Of a stretch of 64,000 nt of DNA, positions 27,233-36,433 are shown piece after piece. The stretch is from assembly GCF_010906925.1 (NCBI RefSeq), contig NZ_VTVE01000001.1, positions 868,001 to 932,000 on the forward strand, in the 5' to 3' direction. The notes under the pieces were generated by a model. It did no database searches. It had not been told where the DNA came from and worked only from the letters and a program-made list of their open reading frames with translations. Position 1 is the first letter of the stretch. Each line of letters opens with the position of its first letter. The DNA comes from Pseudobutyrivibrio xylanivorans (GTDB lineage: Bacteria > Bacillota > Clostridia > Lachnospirales > Lachnospiraceae). A program made the translations under genes and the position numbers.

Positions 27233-29668
27233 GTGAAAAAATTACTTAAAACAAATACAGTAGAAATAGATAAAGTGTTTTATGCATTTATTATCTGGAA
27301 TTTTATAAATTTGGTTTCCCATATTTTTAGCTTTTATTGCCCATTTATGTCTCAGGGCATTGACTATGTTTTTTATGGAGTTGAAATTGTACTTTTCTTA
27401 TATTTGATTATAAGAATTAGGATTAGTCATTGTGATAAAATATATGTTTTTTCAACGTTTATAAGTTGGACTATCATATTGGATGTGATTGAATTATGGT
27501 TTGTGATATTTGCTGTTGATACGAGCCATCATACATTTCTTTCTTTGTTTTTTAAACTTACTTTTATAGTTCGATTTGTTATAGAGTATTTAGCTGTTTA
27601 TTGCTTCTCGGATTTTATGTATGGTGAAGCAAATACAAGAAAACTATCATATCGTTTTTACTTTAGATTTAAAAAATTCAAAGATATCTGGATGATTTTT
27701 AATGTCTTATTTCTAATTTTACTTGTTGTTTTTTGGTTCAGATTAAATAAGAATACTTTGACTTTAGTATATTTGTTTATTTTAGTAAGGTTTATTCTTG
27801 GTATAGCTATTATTTATAATTCTCGCTCTTTAGTTGGAGTTTTGGGTCCTGTAGATAGCGATGATTATTTTGTTGGTAAATATTCATTTTTTGATATTGT
27901 TAATAAACATTGTAAAGCATTTTATATCCTTAGGATGATAATTGGGATAGGATTAATCGTATTTGCGATATTTATTTTAATTAAAAAGAATCAATTTGAT
28001 TCTAATCTAAATTTTCTAGCTGATCATCCAAGTGATATTGTAGATAGATTTGGAGAAGCCTATAGCATTGTGCAACAATCAGAAGATGTCTATACCTATA
28101 AAGTACATAATAATATGCCAGTAAATTCTTGTTTCTATGATGAGAAATATGGAATTATAAATATAAAAACAAACTATAATTCAGGTCCTGTTTATGATGA
28201 ATGTCCAATGTTTGATAGTGATGGGATATCGCCTGATTACAAAGGTCATATGATAGATTTGGATGGAAATGTTGTTTTTGATATTCCATCATTTGTTACA
28301 AGAAAAAAATCTGTTAGACAGAGAATTTTAGATAATGATTTAGCTGATATCTATGATAAGAATATTCTTTTTGAAAATAGTTTAGGTAATGGAAGTTTTA
28401 GTACATCAGGTTTTAATGATCATTTTTGGGAATATGATGGATTGATATTATGCTATGAGTTCAACAATCGTGATTATAATCGCAGATACGATAGAGATTA
28501 TGAAAGACATTATTTTGATAAAGGGATTGCAGTCTACTATTCTGAAGTAAATAATTGTTTTGGAATAATTACTGAGGATGGTAATCGACTGATAGATCCT
28601 ATTTTTGAAAAAATCTCTTTTGAAAATGGATATGGATTGATTGGTGTATATCAAGAAAAGAATGGATATAATGTTATCGATTCAAATGGAGAATTTTTAA
28701 TTCCTTCAACTAGTTATGATTATGTTAACATTAAAAAAATGTATCCAGATAAGGGGACAGCATTCTTTATAGATTCAGCTGATTCTGATATCAATGATTC
28801 TTGTTTATATGTAGTAGATGCTGATGATGATTATCAGTATATAGATTCTTATATTTATGAGGGCGATTACAATTATAAGTACTGGCGCCTCTTATTGAAA
28901 CAGGATGTATTTGTATTAACCAGAACTTCAGGTCGAAATTTACAAGTGGTCTTTTCCGATGGTGAAATAGTATTAGAATCTGATGAATATACAAAATTAT
29001 CATTAGTAGAACCATTCATTGAGAATTATATTTTTGCTTGTCAAAAACAAGATGGGTTTATTAATATAATTGACGTAAATGAAAATGTATTAATACCAGG
29101 AAATTACAGTGATTATGTATACATTGGAGATGGCCGATTTTATTTAAAGAGTGCTGATAAAGAGCACTTTGGTGAAGCAATAATAGCTGATATCGATGGC
29201 AATATTCAATATACAGGCCTTGAATTTGTGTCTGCTGGTAAAGAAAAAGACGAAGATAGTGATATAAATTTAAAAGTTTCTAAAAATATAGGTAGCGATT
29301 CTTATTTAATTGTATATAATTATATAGATTCTAATGGTGACATTTTAGATGATTGGCATATAGATAAAGGAGAATACACCTATTCTGATTTGACTTATTA
29401 TTATGAAATCAAAGTAGATGATAAAAATGAAAAACGTCTTCATTGGTACAATGAAAACTTTAATTACATTTTTTCAGAATACCTCCTTTTGGGAACGACA
29501 AAGGATGTAGATTTTGGAATCGAATTTTTAGATAAAGATGAAAATATCGAGCAATATGGTCCAGCATTTTTCTGGATTAAGAATGAACTTGGCTCATATG
29601 ATCTTTATGATTCCAAAGGAGAATATATAAGAACTATCACTGATTTATCATTTGTGAAAGTTTGGTAA
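27233..29668 (+). CDS. Polytopic membrane protein with WG-like extracellular repeats (family member 4)
   Basis: 811 residues from a GTG start with an AAGGAG site 8 bases upstream. The N-terminus repeats the pattern [17 protein letters not shown]...[11 protein letters not shown], with helices to about residue 255. The external part has [34 protein letters not shown] and SVRQRILDN, then WG-like units ([16 protein letters not shown]). It is the closest relative of member 3, across leuS. A shared module [20 protein letters not shown] follows a [16 protein letters not shown] segment in both. Role unknown. Confidence 0.75.
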   Translation: MKKLLKTNTVEIDKVFYAFIIWNFINLVSHIFSFYCPFMSQGIDYVFYGVEIVLFLYLIIRIRISHCDKIYVFSTFISWTIILDVIELWFVIFAVDTSHHTFLSLFFKLTFIVRFVIEYLAVYCFSDFMYGEANTRKLSYRFYFRFKKFKDIWMIFNVLFLILLVVFWFRLNKNTLTLVYLFILVRFILGIAIIYNSRSLVGVLGPVDSDDYFVGKYSFFDIVNKHCKAFYILRMIIGIGLIVFAIFILIKKNQFDSNLNFLADHPSDIVDRFGEAYSIVQQSEDVYTYKVHNNMPVNSCFYDEKYGIINIKTNYNSGPVYDECPMFDSDGISPDYKGHMIDLDGNVVFDIPSFVTRKKSVRQRILDNDLADIYDKNILFENSLGNGSFSTSGFNDHFWEYDGLILCYEFNNRDYNRRYDRDYERHYFDKGIAVYYSEVNNCFGIITEDGNRLIDPIFEKISFENGYGLIGVYQEKNGYNVIDSNGEFLIPSTSYDYVNIKKMYPDKGTAFFIDSADSDINDSCLYVVDADDDYQYIDSYIYEGDYNYKYWRLLLKQDVFVLTRTSGRNLQVVFSDGEIVLESDEYTKLSLVEPFIENYIFACQKQDGFINIIDVNENVLIPGNYSDYVYIGDGRFYLKSADKEHFGEAIIADIDGNIQYTGLEFVSAGKEKDEDSDINLKVSKNIGSDSYLIVYNYIDSNGDILDDWHIDKGEYTYSDLTYYYEIKVDDKNEKRLHWYNENFNYIFSEYLLLGTTKDVDFGIEFLDKDENIEQYGPAFFWIKNELGSYDLYDSKGEYIRTITDLSFVKVW

Positions 29669-29715
29669 TTACTATTGTTTTAAATTTATTTAAGTATAGA
29701 AAAGGAGAACTATTA

Positions 29716-30921
29716 ATGAGCAAAATTCAAATGACAACCCCACTTGTAGAGATGGACGGAGATGAGATGACCCGAATTCTCTGGCAGATGATTAAGGATG
29801 AGCTGTTGCTTCCTTTCATTGATTTAAAGACAGAGTATTATGATCTTGGTCTTGAGCACAGAAATGAGACAGATGATAAGGTTACAGTGGAGTCTGCAGA
29901 GGCTACAAAGAAATATGGTGTTGCTGTAAAGTGCGCAACTATCACACCTAACGCTGCACGTATGACTGAGTATAATCTTAAAGAGATGTGGAAGAGCCCA
30001 AATGGTACAATCAGAGCTATTCTTGATGGTACTGTATTTAGAGCTCCAATCGTTGTAAAGGGAATTGATCCAAATGTTAAGTCATGGAAGAAGCCTATTA
30101 CAATTGCTCGTCATGCATACGGTGATGTTTACAAGAACACTGAGATGGTAATCCCTGCAGCTGGTAAGGTTGAGCTTGTTTACACAACTGAGGATGGCAA
30201 GGAAGAGCGTGCTTTAGTTCATACATTCAATGGTCCTGGTGTTGTTCAGGGTCAGCACAATATCAATAATTCTATTGAGAGTTTTGCTCATAGCTGTTTT
30301 AAATTTGCTTTAGATACAAAGCAGGATTTATGGTTTGCTACAAAGGATACAATTTCAAAGAAGTATGATCATACATTTAAGGATGTATTCCAAGAAATCT
30401 TTGATAAGGAATACAAGGATGCATTTGATAAGGCTGGTATCGAGTATTTCTATACACTTATCGATGATGCTGTGGCACGTGTTATGAAGTCTGAGGGTGG
30501 ATTTATTTGGGCATGCAAGAATTACGATGGTGATGTTATGTCTGATATGATTTCATCTGCATTTGGTTCACTTGCTATGATGACTTCAGTACTTGTTAGC
30601 CCTGCTGGTTACTACGAGTATGAGGCTGCTCACGGTACAGTTCAGCGTCATTACTACAAGCACCTTAAGGGTGAGGAGACATCTACAAACTCAGTAGCTA
30701 CAATTTTTGCTTGGACTGGTGCTCTTAGAAAGCGCGGCGAGCTTGATAATATTCCAGAGCTTGCCAAGTTTGCTGATAAGCTTGAGAAGGCTTGCGTTAA
30801 GACAATCGAGGATGGAAAGATGACTAAGGATTTAGCTCTTATCACATCTATCGAGAATCCTACAGTTCTCAATTCTCGCGATTTCATCGTAGAAATTCGT
30901 AAGACTCTTGAGACAATGTAA
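29716..30921 (+). CDS. icd: NADP-dependent isocitrate dehydrogenase
   Basis: 401 residues from the ATG at 29716 with an AGGAGA site; an 18-codon upstream extension has none and would overlap the previous gene. It converts isocitrate to 2-oxoglutarate with NADPH formation. Length and motifs ([68 protein letters not shown]) match the eukaryote-like homodimeric NADP class. In an anaerobe without a full TCA cycle it would feed glutamate synthesis, which fits proBA further along. Confidence 0.95.
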   Translation: MSKIQMTTPLVEMDGDEMTRILWQMIKDELLLPFIDLKTEYYDLGLEHRNETDDKVTVESAEATKKYGVAVKCATITPNAARMTEYNLKEMWKSPNGTIRAILDGTVFRAPIVVKGIDPNVKSWKKPITIARHAYGDVYKNTEMVIPAAGKVELVYTTEDGKEERALVHTFNGPGVVQGQHNINNSIESFAHSCFKFALDTKQDLWFATKDTISKKYDHTFKDVFQEIFDKEYKDAFDKAGIEYFYTLIDDAVARVMKSEGGFIWACKNYDGDVMSDMISSAFGSLAMMTSVLVSPAGYYEYEAAHGTVQRHYYKHLKGEETSTNSVATIFAWTGALRKRGELDNIPELAKFADKLEKACVKTIEDGKMTKDLALITSIENPTVLNSRDFIVEIRKTLETM

Positions 30922-30957
30922 TAATTGTCAGATAACTATATATAGTGGTTAATCATA

Positions 30958-30986
30958 TTGACATACACAATATAGTCTAATATAAT
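30958..30986 (+). promoter_or_regulatory. Perfect-consensus promoter for scpA-scpB
   Basis: TTGACA, 17 bases, TATAAT: an exact sigma-A consensus. The -10 box overlaps the 5' arm of the terminator that follows icd, so RNA started here lacks most of that arm and should escape termination. Confidence 0.85.
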
Positions 30987-31020
30987 AATCTCATGTTAAT
31001 AGGCATGAGATTATTTTTTT
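30984..31020 (+). terminator. Terminator after icd, overlapping the scpA promoter
   Basis: Twelve-base-pair stem (30984-30995 with 31004-31015), 8-base loop, and a T7 tract at 31014-31020. Confidence 0.85.
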
Positions 31021-31042
31021 GCCCATAAGTAGGAGAAAATTC

Positions 31043-31798
31043 ATGGAGATGAATGTTAAGCTTCAGGTATTTGAGGGGCCATTAGACTTGCTTCTTCACC
31101 TGATTGATAAGAATAAAGTTGATATTTACGATATTCCAATCGTTGAGATTACTGATCAATATATGGAATATGTTCGAGCTATGGATAATAGTGACTTGGA
31201 TATTATGTCTGAGTTTCTGCTTATGGCTACCACACTTCTTGATATTAAGAGTCGTATGCTTCTTCCTAGAGAGGAAAAGGAAGAGGACGGCGAAGAGGCT
31301 GAGGATCCACGTGCAGAGCTTGTTCAGCAGTTACTTGAGTACAAAATGTACAAGACTATATCTTATCAGCTTCGAGATAGACAGATGGATGCCAGCCTTG
31401 TATTTTACAAGGAGCCTACCATCCCTGATGAGGTTTTAAAGTATGAGCAGCCAGTTGACTTAGAAGAGCTTATGTCTGACCTTACTTTGAACAAGCTTAA
31501 TGATATTTTTAACCAGGTTCTTAAGCGTCAGGATAATAGACGAGATCCAATCCGTTCTACATTTGGTAAGATTAAAAAGGAAGAGGTTTCATTGGAACAG
31601 AAGATGGAGTGGACTATCGCTTTTGCCAAGGCTCACAATACATTTAGTTTCAGAAACTTATTAGAAGCTGCTCATTCTAAGACAGAGGTTATCGTTACAT
31701 TCCTTTGTATCTTGGAAATGATGAAGGCTGGACAGATTAATATTACTCAAGAGGATACATTTACTGATATTGTTATTGAGAGTAAGATTGCTGCTTAA
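31043..31798 (+). CDS. scpA: Segregation and condensation protein A
   Basis: 251 residues from the ATG at 31043 (AGGAGA site 6 bases upstream); the frame extends further upstream only into the terminator. ScpA is the kleisin that bridges SMC heads in chromosome condensation. Typical features are VKLQVFEGPLDLLLHLIDKNKVDIYDIPI at the N-terminus, seen here in parts, and ATTLLDIKSRMLLP. It is followed by scpB, its usual partner, with a structured 98-base gap between. Confidence 0.94.
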   Translation: MEMNVKLQVFEGPLDLLLHLIDKNKVDIYDIPIVEITDQYMEYVRAMDNSDLDIMSEFLLMATTLLDIKSRMLLPREEKEEDGEEAEDPRAELVQQLLEYKMYKTISYQLRDRQMDASLVFYKEPTIPDEVLKYEQPVDLEELMSDLTLNKLNDIFNQVLKRQDNRRDPIRSTFGKIKKEEVSLEQKMEWTIAFAKAHNTFSFRNLLEAAHSKTEVIVTFLCILEMMKAGQINITQEDTFTDIVIESKIAA

Positions 31799-31834
31799 AA
31801 TGCATGTTTTTGCGAGGCAAAGAATATGCTCAAG

Positions 31835-31874
31835 AAGTGCCATTGCCGGAGGCAATTATTAGATGGCATTTTTT
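31835..31874 (+). terminator. Branched hairpin with T tract between scpA and scpB
   Basis: An outer stem of about nine pairs (AAGTGCCAT with ATGGCATTT, one G-T pair) encloses an inner hairpin TTGCC/GGCAA, and a T6 tract follows. It looks like an intrinsic terminator inside the operon and may lower scpB expression. Confidence 0.55.
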
Positions 31875-31896
31875 CCTTATTGAATTTGGAGGGAAT

Positions 31897-32469
31897 ATGG
31901 ATATTAAAGAAATAGAGAATATAGTCGAGGGCATTCTTTTTGCTATGGGTGGCACAGTTGAGCCATCTAAGATTGCTAAGGCTCTTGAAATAGAAGATAA
32001 GCAAGTTGTTGAGGCTATTGAGTCTCTTAAGAAATCATACGAGGACAATAATAGAGGTATTACAATTACCGAGATAGATGGTGCATATCAGATGTGCACT
32101 AGCCCTGATATTTATGAGTATCTTATTAGGATTGCTAAGCAGCCTAAAAAATACGTACTTACGGATGTGCTTTTGGAGACACTTTCAATCATTGCATACA
32201 AGCAGCCTATCACTAAATCAGAGATTGAAAAAATCCGAGGCGTTTCCTGTGATTTTGCGGTTTCAAAGCTTGTTGAGTTCGGCTTATGTACGGAGCTTGG
32301 ACGTCTTGATGCCCCTGGTAGACCTATGCTTTTTGGTACTACAGAGGAGTTTTTACGCTCATTTGGTGTTAGCTCAATTGATGAACTTCCAGAGCTTTCT
32401 CAGACTCAGATTGAGGAGTTCAAAATGGAGGCCGAAAATGAGGCTAATAATGTAGAGGTTACAATATAA
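31897..32469 (+). CDS. scpB: Segregation and condensation protein B
   Basis: 190 residues from the ATG at 31897, preceded by GGAGGG; a longer in-frame extension runs through the hairpin and is not credible. ScpB binds the ScpA kleisin in the SMC complex. Two winged-helix domains are expected; the segments EGILFAMGG, LETLSIIAYKQPITKSEIEKIRG and LDAPGRPMLFGTTEEFLRSFG are typical. Confidence 0.94.
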   Translation: MDIKEIENIVEGILFAMGGTVEPSKIAKALEIEDKQVVEAIESLKKSYEDNNRGITITEIDGAYQMCTSPDIYEYLIRIAKQPKKYVLTDVLLETLSIIAYKQPITKSEIEKIRGVSCDFAVSKLVEFGLCTELGRLDAPGRPMLFGTTEEFLRSFGVSSIDELPELSQTQIEEFKMEAENEANNVEVTI

Positions 32470-32478
32470 TTTTTATAC

Positions 32479-32510
32479 AAAAAACCACCCAAATTTTGGG
32501 TGGTTTTTTT
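32479..32510 (+). terminator. Rho-independent terminator after scpB
   Basis: Twelve-base-pair stem AAAAAACCACCC with GGGTGGTTTTTT, 7-base loop, T7 tract. Confidence 0.92.
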
Positions 32511-32535
32511 ATGACAATTTTTTAACACGATTTCG

Positions 32536-32564
32536 TTGAAAAGGGCTTAAATAAAGGGTATCAT
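32536..32564 (+). promoter_or_regulatory. Promoter of the carboxyltransferase/OAD operon
   Basis: TTGAAA and TATCAT separated by 17 bases, about 40 bases before the first ATG. Confidence 0.7.
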
Positions 32565-32610
32565 TATACTTGCGAGAAATTTGAAATATTTATATAAATG
32601 GAGGTATGAG

Positions 32611-33936
32611 ATGGGTAATGATTTAAATCAGGCTCAGGCTAGAATTAACGCATTGCTTGATGACAACAGCTTTGTTGAGCTTCAGTCATTAGTAGTTGCT
32701 CGCAACACAGATTTTAACCTTGATGCAAAGAAAGAACCATCAGACGGAGTAATTATTGGTCATGGTCTCGTGGATGGCACATTAGTGTTCGTTTTCAGCC
32801 AGAACGCCGAGGTATTGGGCGGTACTATTGGTGAGATGCATGCGAAGAAGATTCTGTCGCTTTATGACATGGCACTCAAAGTTGGTGCTCCTGTCATTGG
32901 ATTTATTGATTGCGGTGGAGTTCGTTTACAAGAGTCATTTGATGCTCTTGAGTCTCTAGGTGCAGTTATCGAGAGAGCAGCAGATGTTAAGGGCGTTATT
33001 CCTCAGCTTATTTGTGTGGCTGGTCAGTGTGGCGGTGGACTTTCAGTTCTTCCAGCAATTGCTGATTTCACATTTATGGTTGATGGCGCTTCATTGTTTG
33101 TTAATTCACCTGATACTATTACAGGTAATGATAAAGATACATCATCTGCAAAGTTCCAGTTCGAAGAGGCTGGTACAGTTGATATGTATGGCTCACTTGA
33201 AGAAGTTGTTGCTTCAATGCGCCAGGTTATCTCTATGATTCCTAATGATATCGTAGAGGCTACAGATGATCTTAATCGTGCTTCAGAAGGCCTTGATTCT
33301 AAGGTATCTGATGCAGCTGCAATTGCTACTGAGATTGCAGATAATAGAGAGTTTATCGAGCTTAAAGCTGGATATGCTAAGGAGATGGTTACTGGTCTTA
33401 TCAAGCTTGATGGCGTTACCATCGGTGTAGTTGGAAATAGAGAAGTTGATGGAGAAGCATATCTTTCAGCTATCGGTTGCGAGAAGGCTGCTGATTTTGT
33501 TGAGCTTTGCGATATGTATGAGATTCCTGTTCTTTCTATTACAAATGTTGCAGCATTCAAGTCATGCACATGCCAGGAGAAGCGTCTTCCACGCGCTCTT
33601 GCTCAGATGTCACAGAGATTTGTTGATGCTAGCATTCCAAAGATCAATCTTATTACAAAACAGGCATACGGAAGTGCTTATGTTCTCATGAACTCTAAGT
33701 CACTTGGTGCTGATTTAGTATATGCTTTTGAAAATGCTTCAGTTGGTGCAATGGAAGCTTCTAAGGCTGCTAGAATCCTTTCTGATAATGGTACAGATGC
33801 TGCTGCAATCGAAAAAGATTACGCTCAGCTTCAGGATAGCGCTCTTACAGCTGCTGCCCATGGTCATATCGACAGAATTGTTTCTACTGCAGATGCTAGA
33901 AAGTACATCATTGCAGGATTTGAGATGTTTTTTTAA
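32611..33936 (+). CDS. Acyl-CoA carboxyltransferase subunit (MmdA/12S-like)
   Basis: 441 residues from the ATG at 32611 (GGAGGT site, 5-base gap); a further 10 codons upstream lack a site. Two crotonase-type carboxyltransferase halves are visible: GVIIGHGLVDGTLVFVF, LYDMALKVGAPVIGFID and GGGLSVLPAIADF in the first, TIGVVGNREVDGEAYLSAIG and KQAYGSAYVLMNSKSLGADL in the second. Homologues (methylmalonyl-CoA decarboxylase alpha, transcarboxylase 12S) are about 510 residues, so this is short, and the usual WP-x-A...MGPEGA segment is replaced by YAFENASVGAMEASKA. It should move a carboxyl group between an acyl-CoA and biotin. It is the first gene of a five-gene operon. Confidence 0.88.
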   Translation: MGNDLNQAQARINALLDDNSFVELQSLVVARNTDFNLDAKKEPSDGVIIGHGLVDGTLVFVFSQNAEVLGGTIGEMHAKKILSLYDMALKVGAPVIGFIDCGGVRLQESFDALESLGAVIERAADVKGVIPQLICVAGQCGGGLSVLPAIADFTFMVDGASLFVNSPDTITGNDKDTSSAKFQFEEAGTVDMYGSLEEVVASMRQVISMIPNDIVEATDDLNRASEGLDSKVSDAAAIATEIADNREFIELKAGYAKEMVTGLIKLDGVTIGVVGNREVDGEAYLSAIGCEKAADFVELCDMYEIPVLSITNVAAFKSCTCQEKRLPRALAQMSQRFVDASIPKINLITKQAYGSAYVLMNSKSLGADLVYAFENASVGAMEASKAARILSDNGTDAAAIEKDYAQLQDSALTAAAHGHIDRIVSTADARKYIIAGFEMFF

Positions 33937-33954
33937 GAGCAGGAAGGTGAACAT

Positions 33955-34881
33955 ATGAAGAAGAAATTAACATTACTTTTATGTACCTTAGCACTTGCTC
34001 TTGGGGTTACTTCATGTGGTGAACTCAAGAATTCTGATGAGTTGGCAGGACGTAAAGTTAGTTCATATCGAGCAGAAATTACAAACTATATGGAAACTCT
34101 TGCTGGAACAACAGATGGTACTCCTGAGGATCTTATTAGATATGAATTTGCAAACTATCTATTATCGATAACTCCTCAGGCTGGTGGCATGACTGTAGAT
34201 GATTTAGCAGGTATGTATGGCATTGACCCATACGTTGTAGCTGAACAGTTTACTCGTGATTATGAATTAGATGAAATGGAAAAAGCTGTAGATGTTGACG
34301 CTAATGCTGTGGATGAATATATATCTACAAAGCTTGGTTTTGATTTATCTGACGAAAAATCTACAGGCGCAACTCTTTACAACGATTTCAAAGATTGTAG
34401 TTCAAAAGCAGGCAAGTATAAAGGTATAAAAGACTATAATATCGAAAAGTCAGGAAAGACAATTACATCTACTATTGTTGGTGACTTTTCAAAGAGAGAT
34501 TTAAAGATGACATTTGTATATTCAACTCTCGATTCGTCTGTTCCAACAGCTATGAATGTAGAGCCTGTTTATACACTTGGCGAGATTATGAAGAAGGCAG
34601 CGCTTAATACAGTTATGGGTATCTTAATTGTATTTGCAATGTTAGTTGTTATGTCTGCTGTCATTAAGGGATTTGAAATTATTCCAAAGATTGAGAAGAA
34701 GCTTAAGGAGAGCAAAGAGACCGCAGAGGATGTTAGACCTGTTGCTGCTGCAGTTCCAGTTTCTTCATCAAATAATGATACAGATGATTTGCAGCTTGTA
34801 GCTGTTATCGCTGCAGCAATCGCTGCTAGCACAGGAGCTTCTACAGATTCGTTTGTAGTACGTTCAATTAAGAAAAGATAA
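33955..34881 (+). CDS. OadG-like subunit with an N-terminal lipoprotein domain
   Basis: 308 residues. It begins with a lipoprotein signal (VTSC lipobox, Cys22), then an external domain of about 190 residues without recognised motifs. A membrane helix (MGILIVFAMLVVMSAVIKG, about 221-240) and a cytoplasmic tail ending in DDLQLVAVIAAAIAASTG and VVRSIKKR follow. Helix and tail match OadG, the small assembly subunit of Na+-pumping decarboxylases, usually only about 80-100 residues long. It lies between the carboxyltransferase and biotin carrier genes with an AGGAAGG site. The role of the external domain is unknown. Confidence 0.82.
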   Translation: MKKKLTLLLCTLALALGVTSCGELKNSDELAGRKVSSYRAEITNYMETLAGTTDGTPEDLIRYEFANYLLSITPQAGGMTVDDLAGMYGIDPYVVAEQFTRDYELDEMEKAVDVDANAVDEYISTKLGFDLSDEKSTGATLYNDFKDCSSKAGKYKGIKDYNIEKSGKTITSTIVGDFSKRDLKMTFVYSTLDSSVPTAMNVEPVYTLGEIMKKAALNTVMGILIVFAMLVVMSAVIKGFEIIPKIEKKLKESKETAEDVRPVAAAVPVSSSNNDTDDLQLVAVIAAAIAASTGASTDSFVVRSIKKR

Positions 34882-34903
34882 TCAACTTTAGGAGGAAATT
34901 TCC

Positions 34904-35257
34904 ATGAAAAATTATACTATCACTGTTAATGGAACAGTTTATGATGTAACTGTAGAAGATAAGGGAGGTTCTGGCGTTTCACCAGTTACTCCAGTTGCTG
35001 CTCCTAAGGCAGCTGCAGCTCCTGTAAGCTCAGGTGCTGCTGGTAGCGTTAAAATCGAAGCAGGTGCTGCTGGTAAGGTTGTTAAGATTGCAGCTGCTGC
35101 TGGTGCTTCTGTAAAGAAGGGTGATCCTGTAGTAGTTCTTGAAGTTATGAAGATGGAGACACCTGTTGTTGCACCTCAGGATGGTACTGTTGCATCTATC
35201 AATTGCAACGAAGGTCAGCAGGTTGATGCTGGCGCATTACTTGCAACTATGAACTAA
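34904..35257 (+). CDS. Biotin carrier protein (1.3S/MmdC-like)
   Basis: 117 residues. An N-terminal segment (YTITVNGTVYDVTVEDKGG) is followed by an Ala/Pro-rich flexible linker (about 28-48) and a biotinyl domain. Lys83 in EVMKMET is the expected biotin site; most bacterial carriers have AMKM, while VMKM is known from eukaryotic acetyl-CoA carboxylase. It shuttles the carboxyl group from the cytosolic carboxyltransferases to the membrane pump. The AGGAGG site is strong and the spacing to neighbours is short. Confidence 0.92.
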   Translation: MKNYTITVNGTVYDVTVEDKGGSGVSPVTPVAAPKAAAAPVSSGAAGSVKIEAGAAGKVVKIAAAAGASVKKGDPVVVLEVMKMETPVVAPQDGTVASINCNEGQQVDAGALLATMN

Positions 35258-35271
35258 TAGGAGGATTTAAC

Positions 35272-36420
35272 ATGAGTTACGTTGGAGAGACATTGTTGAA
35301 CCTAGCTCATCAGACTGCTTTTTTCAATCTGACCTGGGGTAACTTTGTCATGATAGCGGTTGCTTGTTTCTTCCTATTCCTTGCAATTAAAAAGGGGTAT
35401 GAGCCACTTTTACTTTTGCCTATTGCATTTGGTATGTTGCTTGTAAATATTTACCCTGATATTATTGCATCGCCTGAAGAAACCTCTAATGGAGTAGGCG
35501 GCTTGCTTTATTATTTCTATACTCTTGATGAGTATTCGATTCTTCCATCACTTATTTTTATGGGTGTTGGTGCTATGACAGACTTCGGTCCACTTATTGC
35601 TAACCCAATCAGCTTTTGGCTTGGCGCAGCTGCACAGATTGGTATTTTCTCAGCTTATCTGCTTGCAATCCTTTTAGGATTCTCAGATCAGGCTGCTGCT
35701 GCAGTTTCAATTATTGGTGGTGCTGATGGTCCTACATCTATCTTCTTAGCAGGTAAGTTAGGACAGTCTGCTTTAATGGGACCTATTGCTGTTGCGGCAT
35801 ATTCTTATATGTCATTGGTTCCAATTATTCAGCCTCCAATCATGAAGGCACTTACTACAAAGGAAGAGCGTGCTATTAAGATGGCTCAGCTTCGTCCAGT
35901 TTCTAAGCTTGAGAAGATTCTCTTCCCAATCGTAGTTACAATTATTGTATGTTTAATTTTACCTACAACAGCTCCACTTGTTGGTATGCTTATGTTAGGT
36001 AACTTATTTAAGGAGTCAGGTGTTGTTAATCAGCTTACTGAGACTGCATCAAATGCATTGATGTACATCGTAGTTATCTTACTTGGTACATCTGTTGGTG
36101 CTTCAACATCTGCGGAGGCATTCATCAATGTGGCTACTCTTAAGATTGTAGCTCTTGGTCTTGTTGCTTTCATTTTCGGTACAGCAGCCGGAGTTTTATT
36201 TGGTAAGCTTCTTTGCCATGTTACTGGCGGAAAGATTAATCCACTTATCGGTTCTGCTGGTGTATCAGCTGTTCCTATGGCAGCACGTGTTTCTCAAAAG
36301 GTTGGTGCAGAAGAGGATCCTACAAACTTCCTTCTCATGCACGCTATGGGACCAAACGTTGCTGGTGTAATTGGTACAGCAGTTGCAGCCGGTGTATTTA
36401 TGGCTATTTTCGGAGTTTAG
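35272..36420 (+). CDS. oadB: Na+-pumping decarboxylase beta subunit
   Basis: 382 residues with many membrane helices. It decarboxylates carboxybiotin and couples this to Na+ export. The signature loops are present: VSIIGGADGPTSIFLAGKLG and the C-terminal GSAGVSAVPMAARVSQKVG and HAMGPNVAGVIGTAVAAG. Length is in the family range. It uses an AGGAGG site directly after the biotin carrier gene. Confidence 0.95.
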   Translation: MSYVGETLLNLAHQTAFFNLTWGNFVMIAVACFFLFLAIKKGYEPLLLLPIAFGMLLVNIYPDIIASPEETSNGVGGLLYYFYTLDEYSILPSLIFMGVGAMTDFGPLIANPISFWLGAAAQIGIFSAYLLAILLGFSDQAAAAVSIIGGADGPTSIFLAGKLGQSALMGPIAVAAYSYMSLVPIIQPPIMKALTTKEERAIKMAQLRPVSKLEKILFPIVVTIIVCLILPTTAPLVGMLMLGNLFKESGVVNQLTETASNALMYIVVILLGTSVGASTSAEAFINVATLKIVALGLVAFIFGTAAGVLFGKLLCHVTGGKINPLIGSAGVSAVPMAARVSQKVGAEEDPTNFLLMHAMGPNVAGVIGTAVAAGVFMAIFGV

Positions 36421-36433
36421 GAGGGTAAAATAA

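Noticed and set aside
31804-31896. N-terminal extension of scpB
   Set aside because: The frame is open, but it passes through a terminator-like hairpin, lacks a ribosome site, and ScpB of normal length starts at 31897.
33024-33569. 181-codon minus-strand frame in the carboxyltransferase gene
   Set aside because: Shadow of a conserved gene on the other strand with no start signal.
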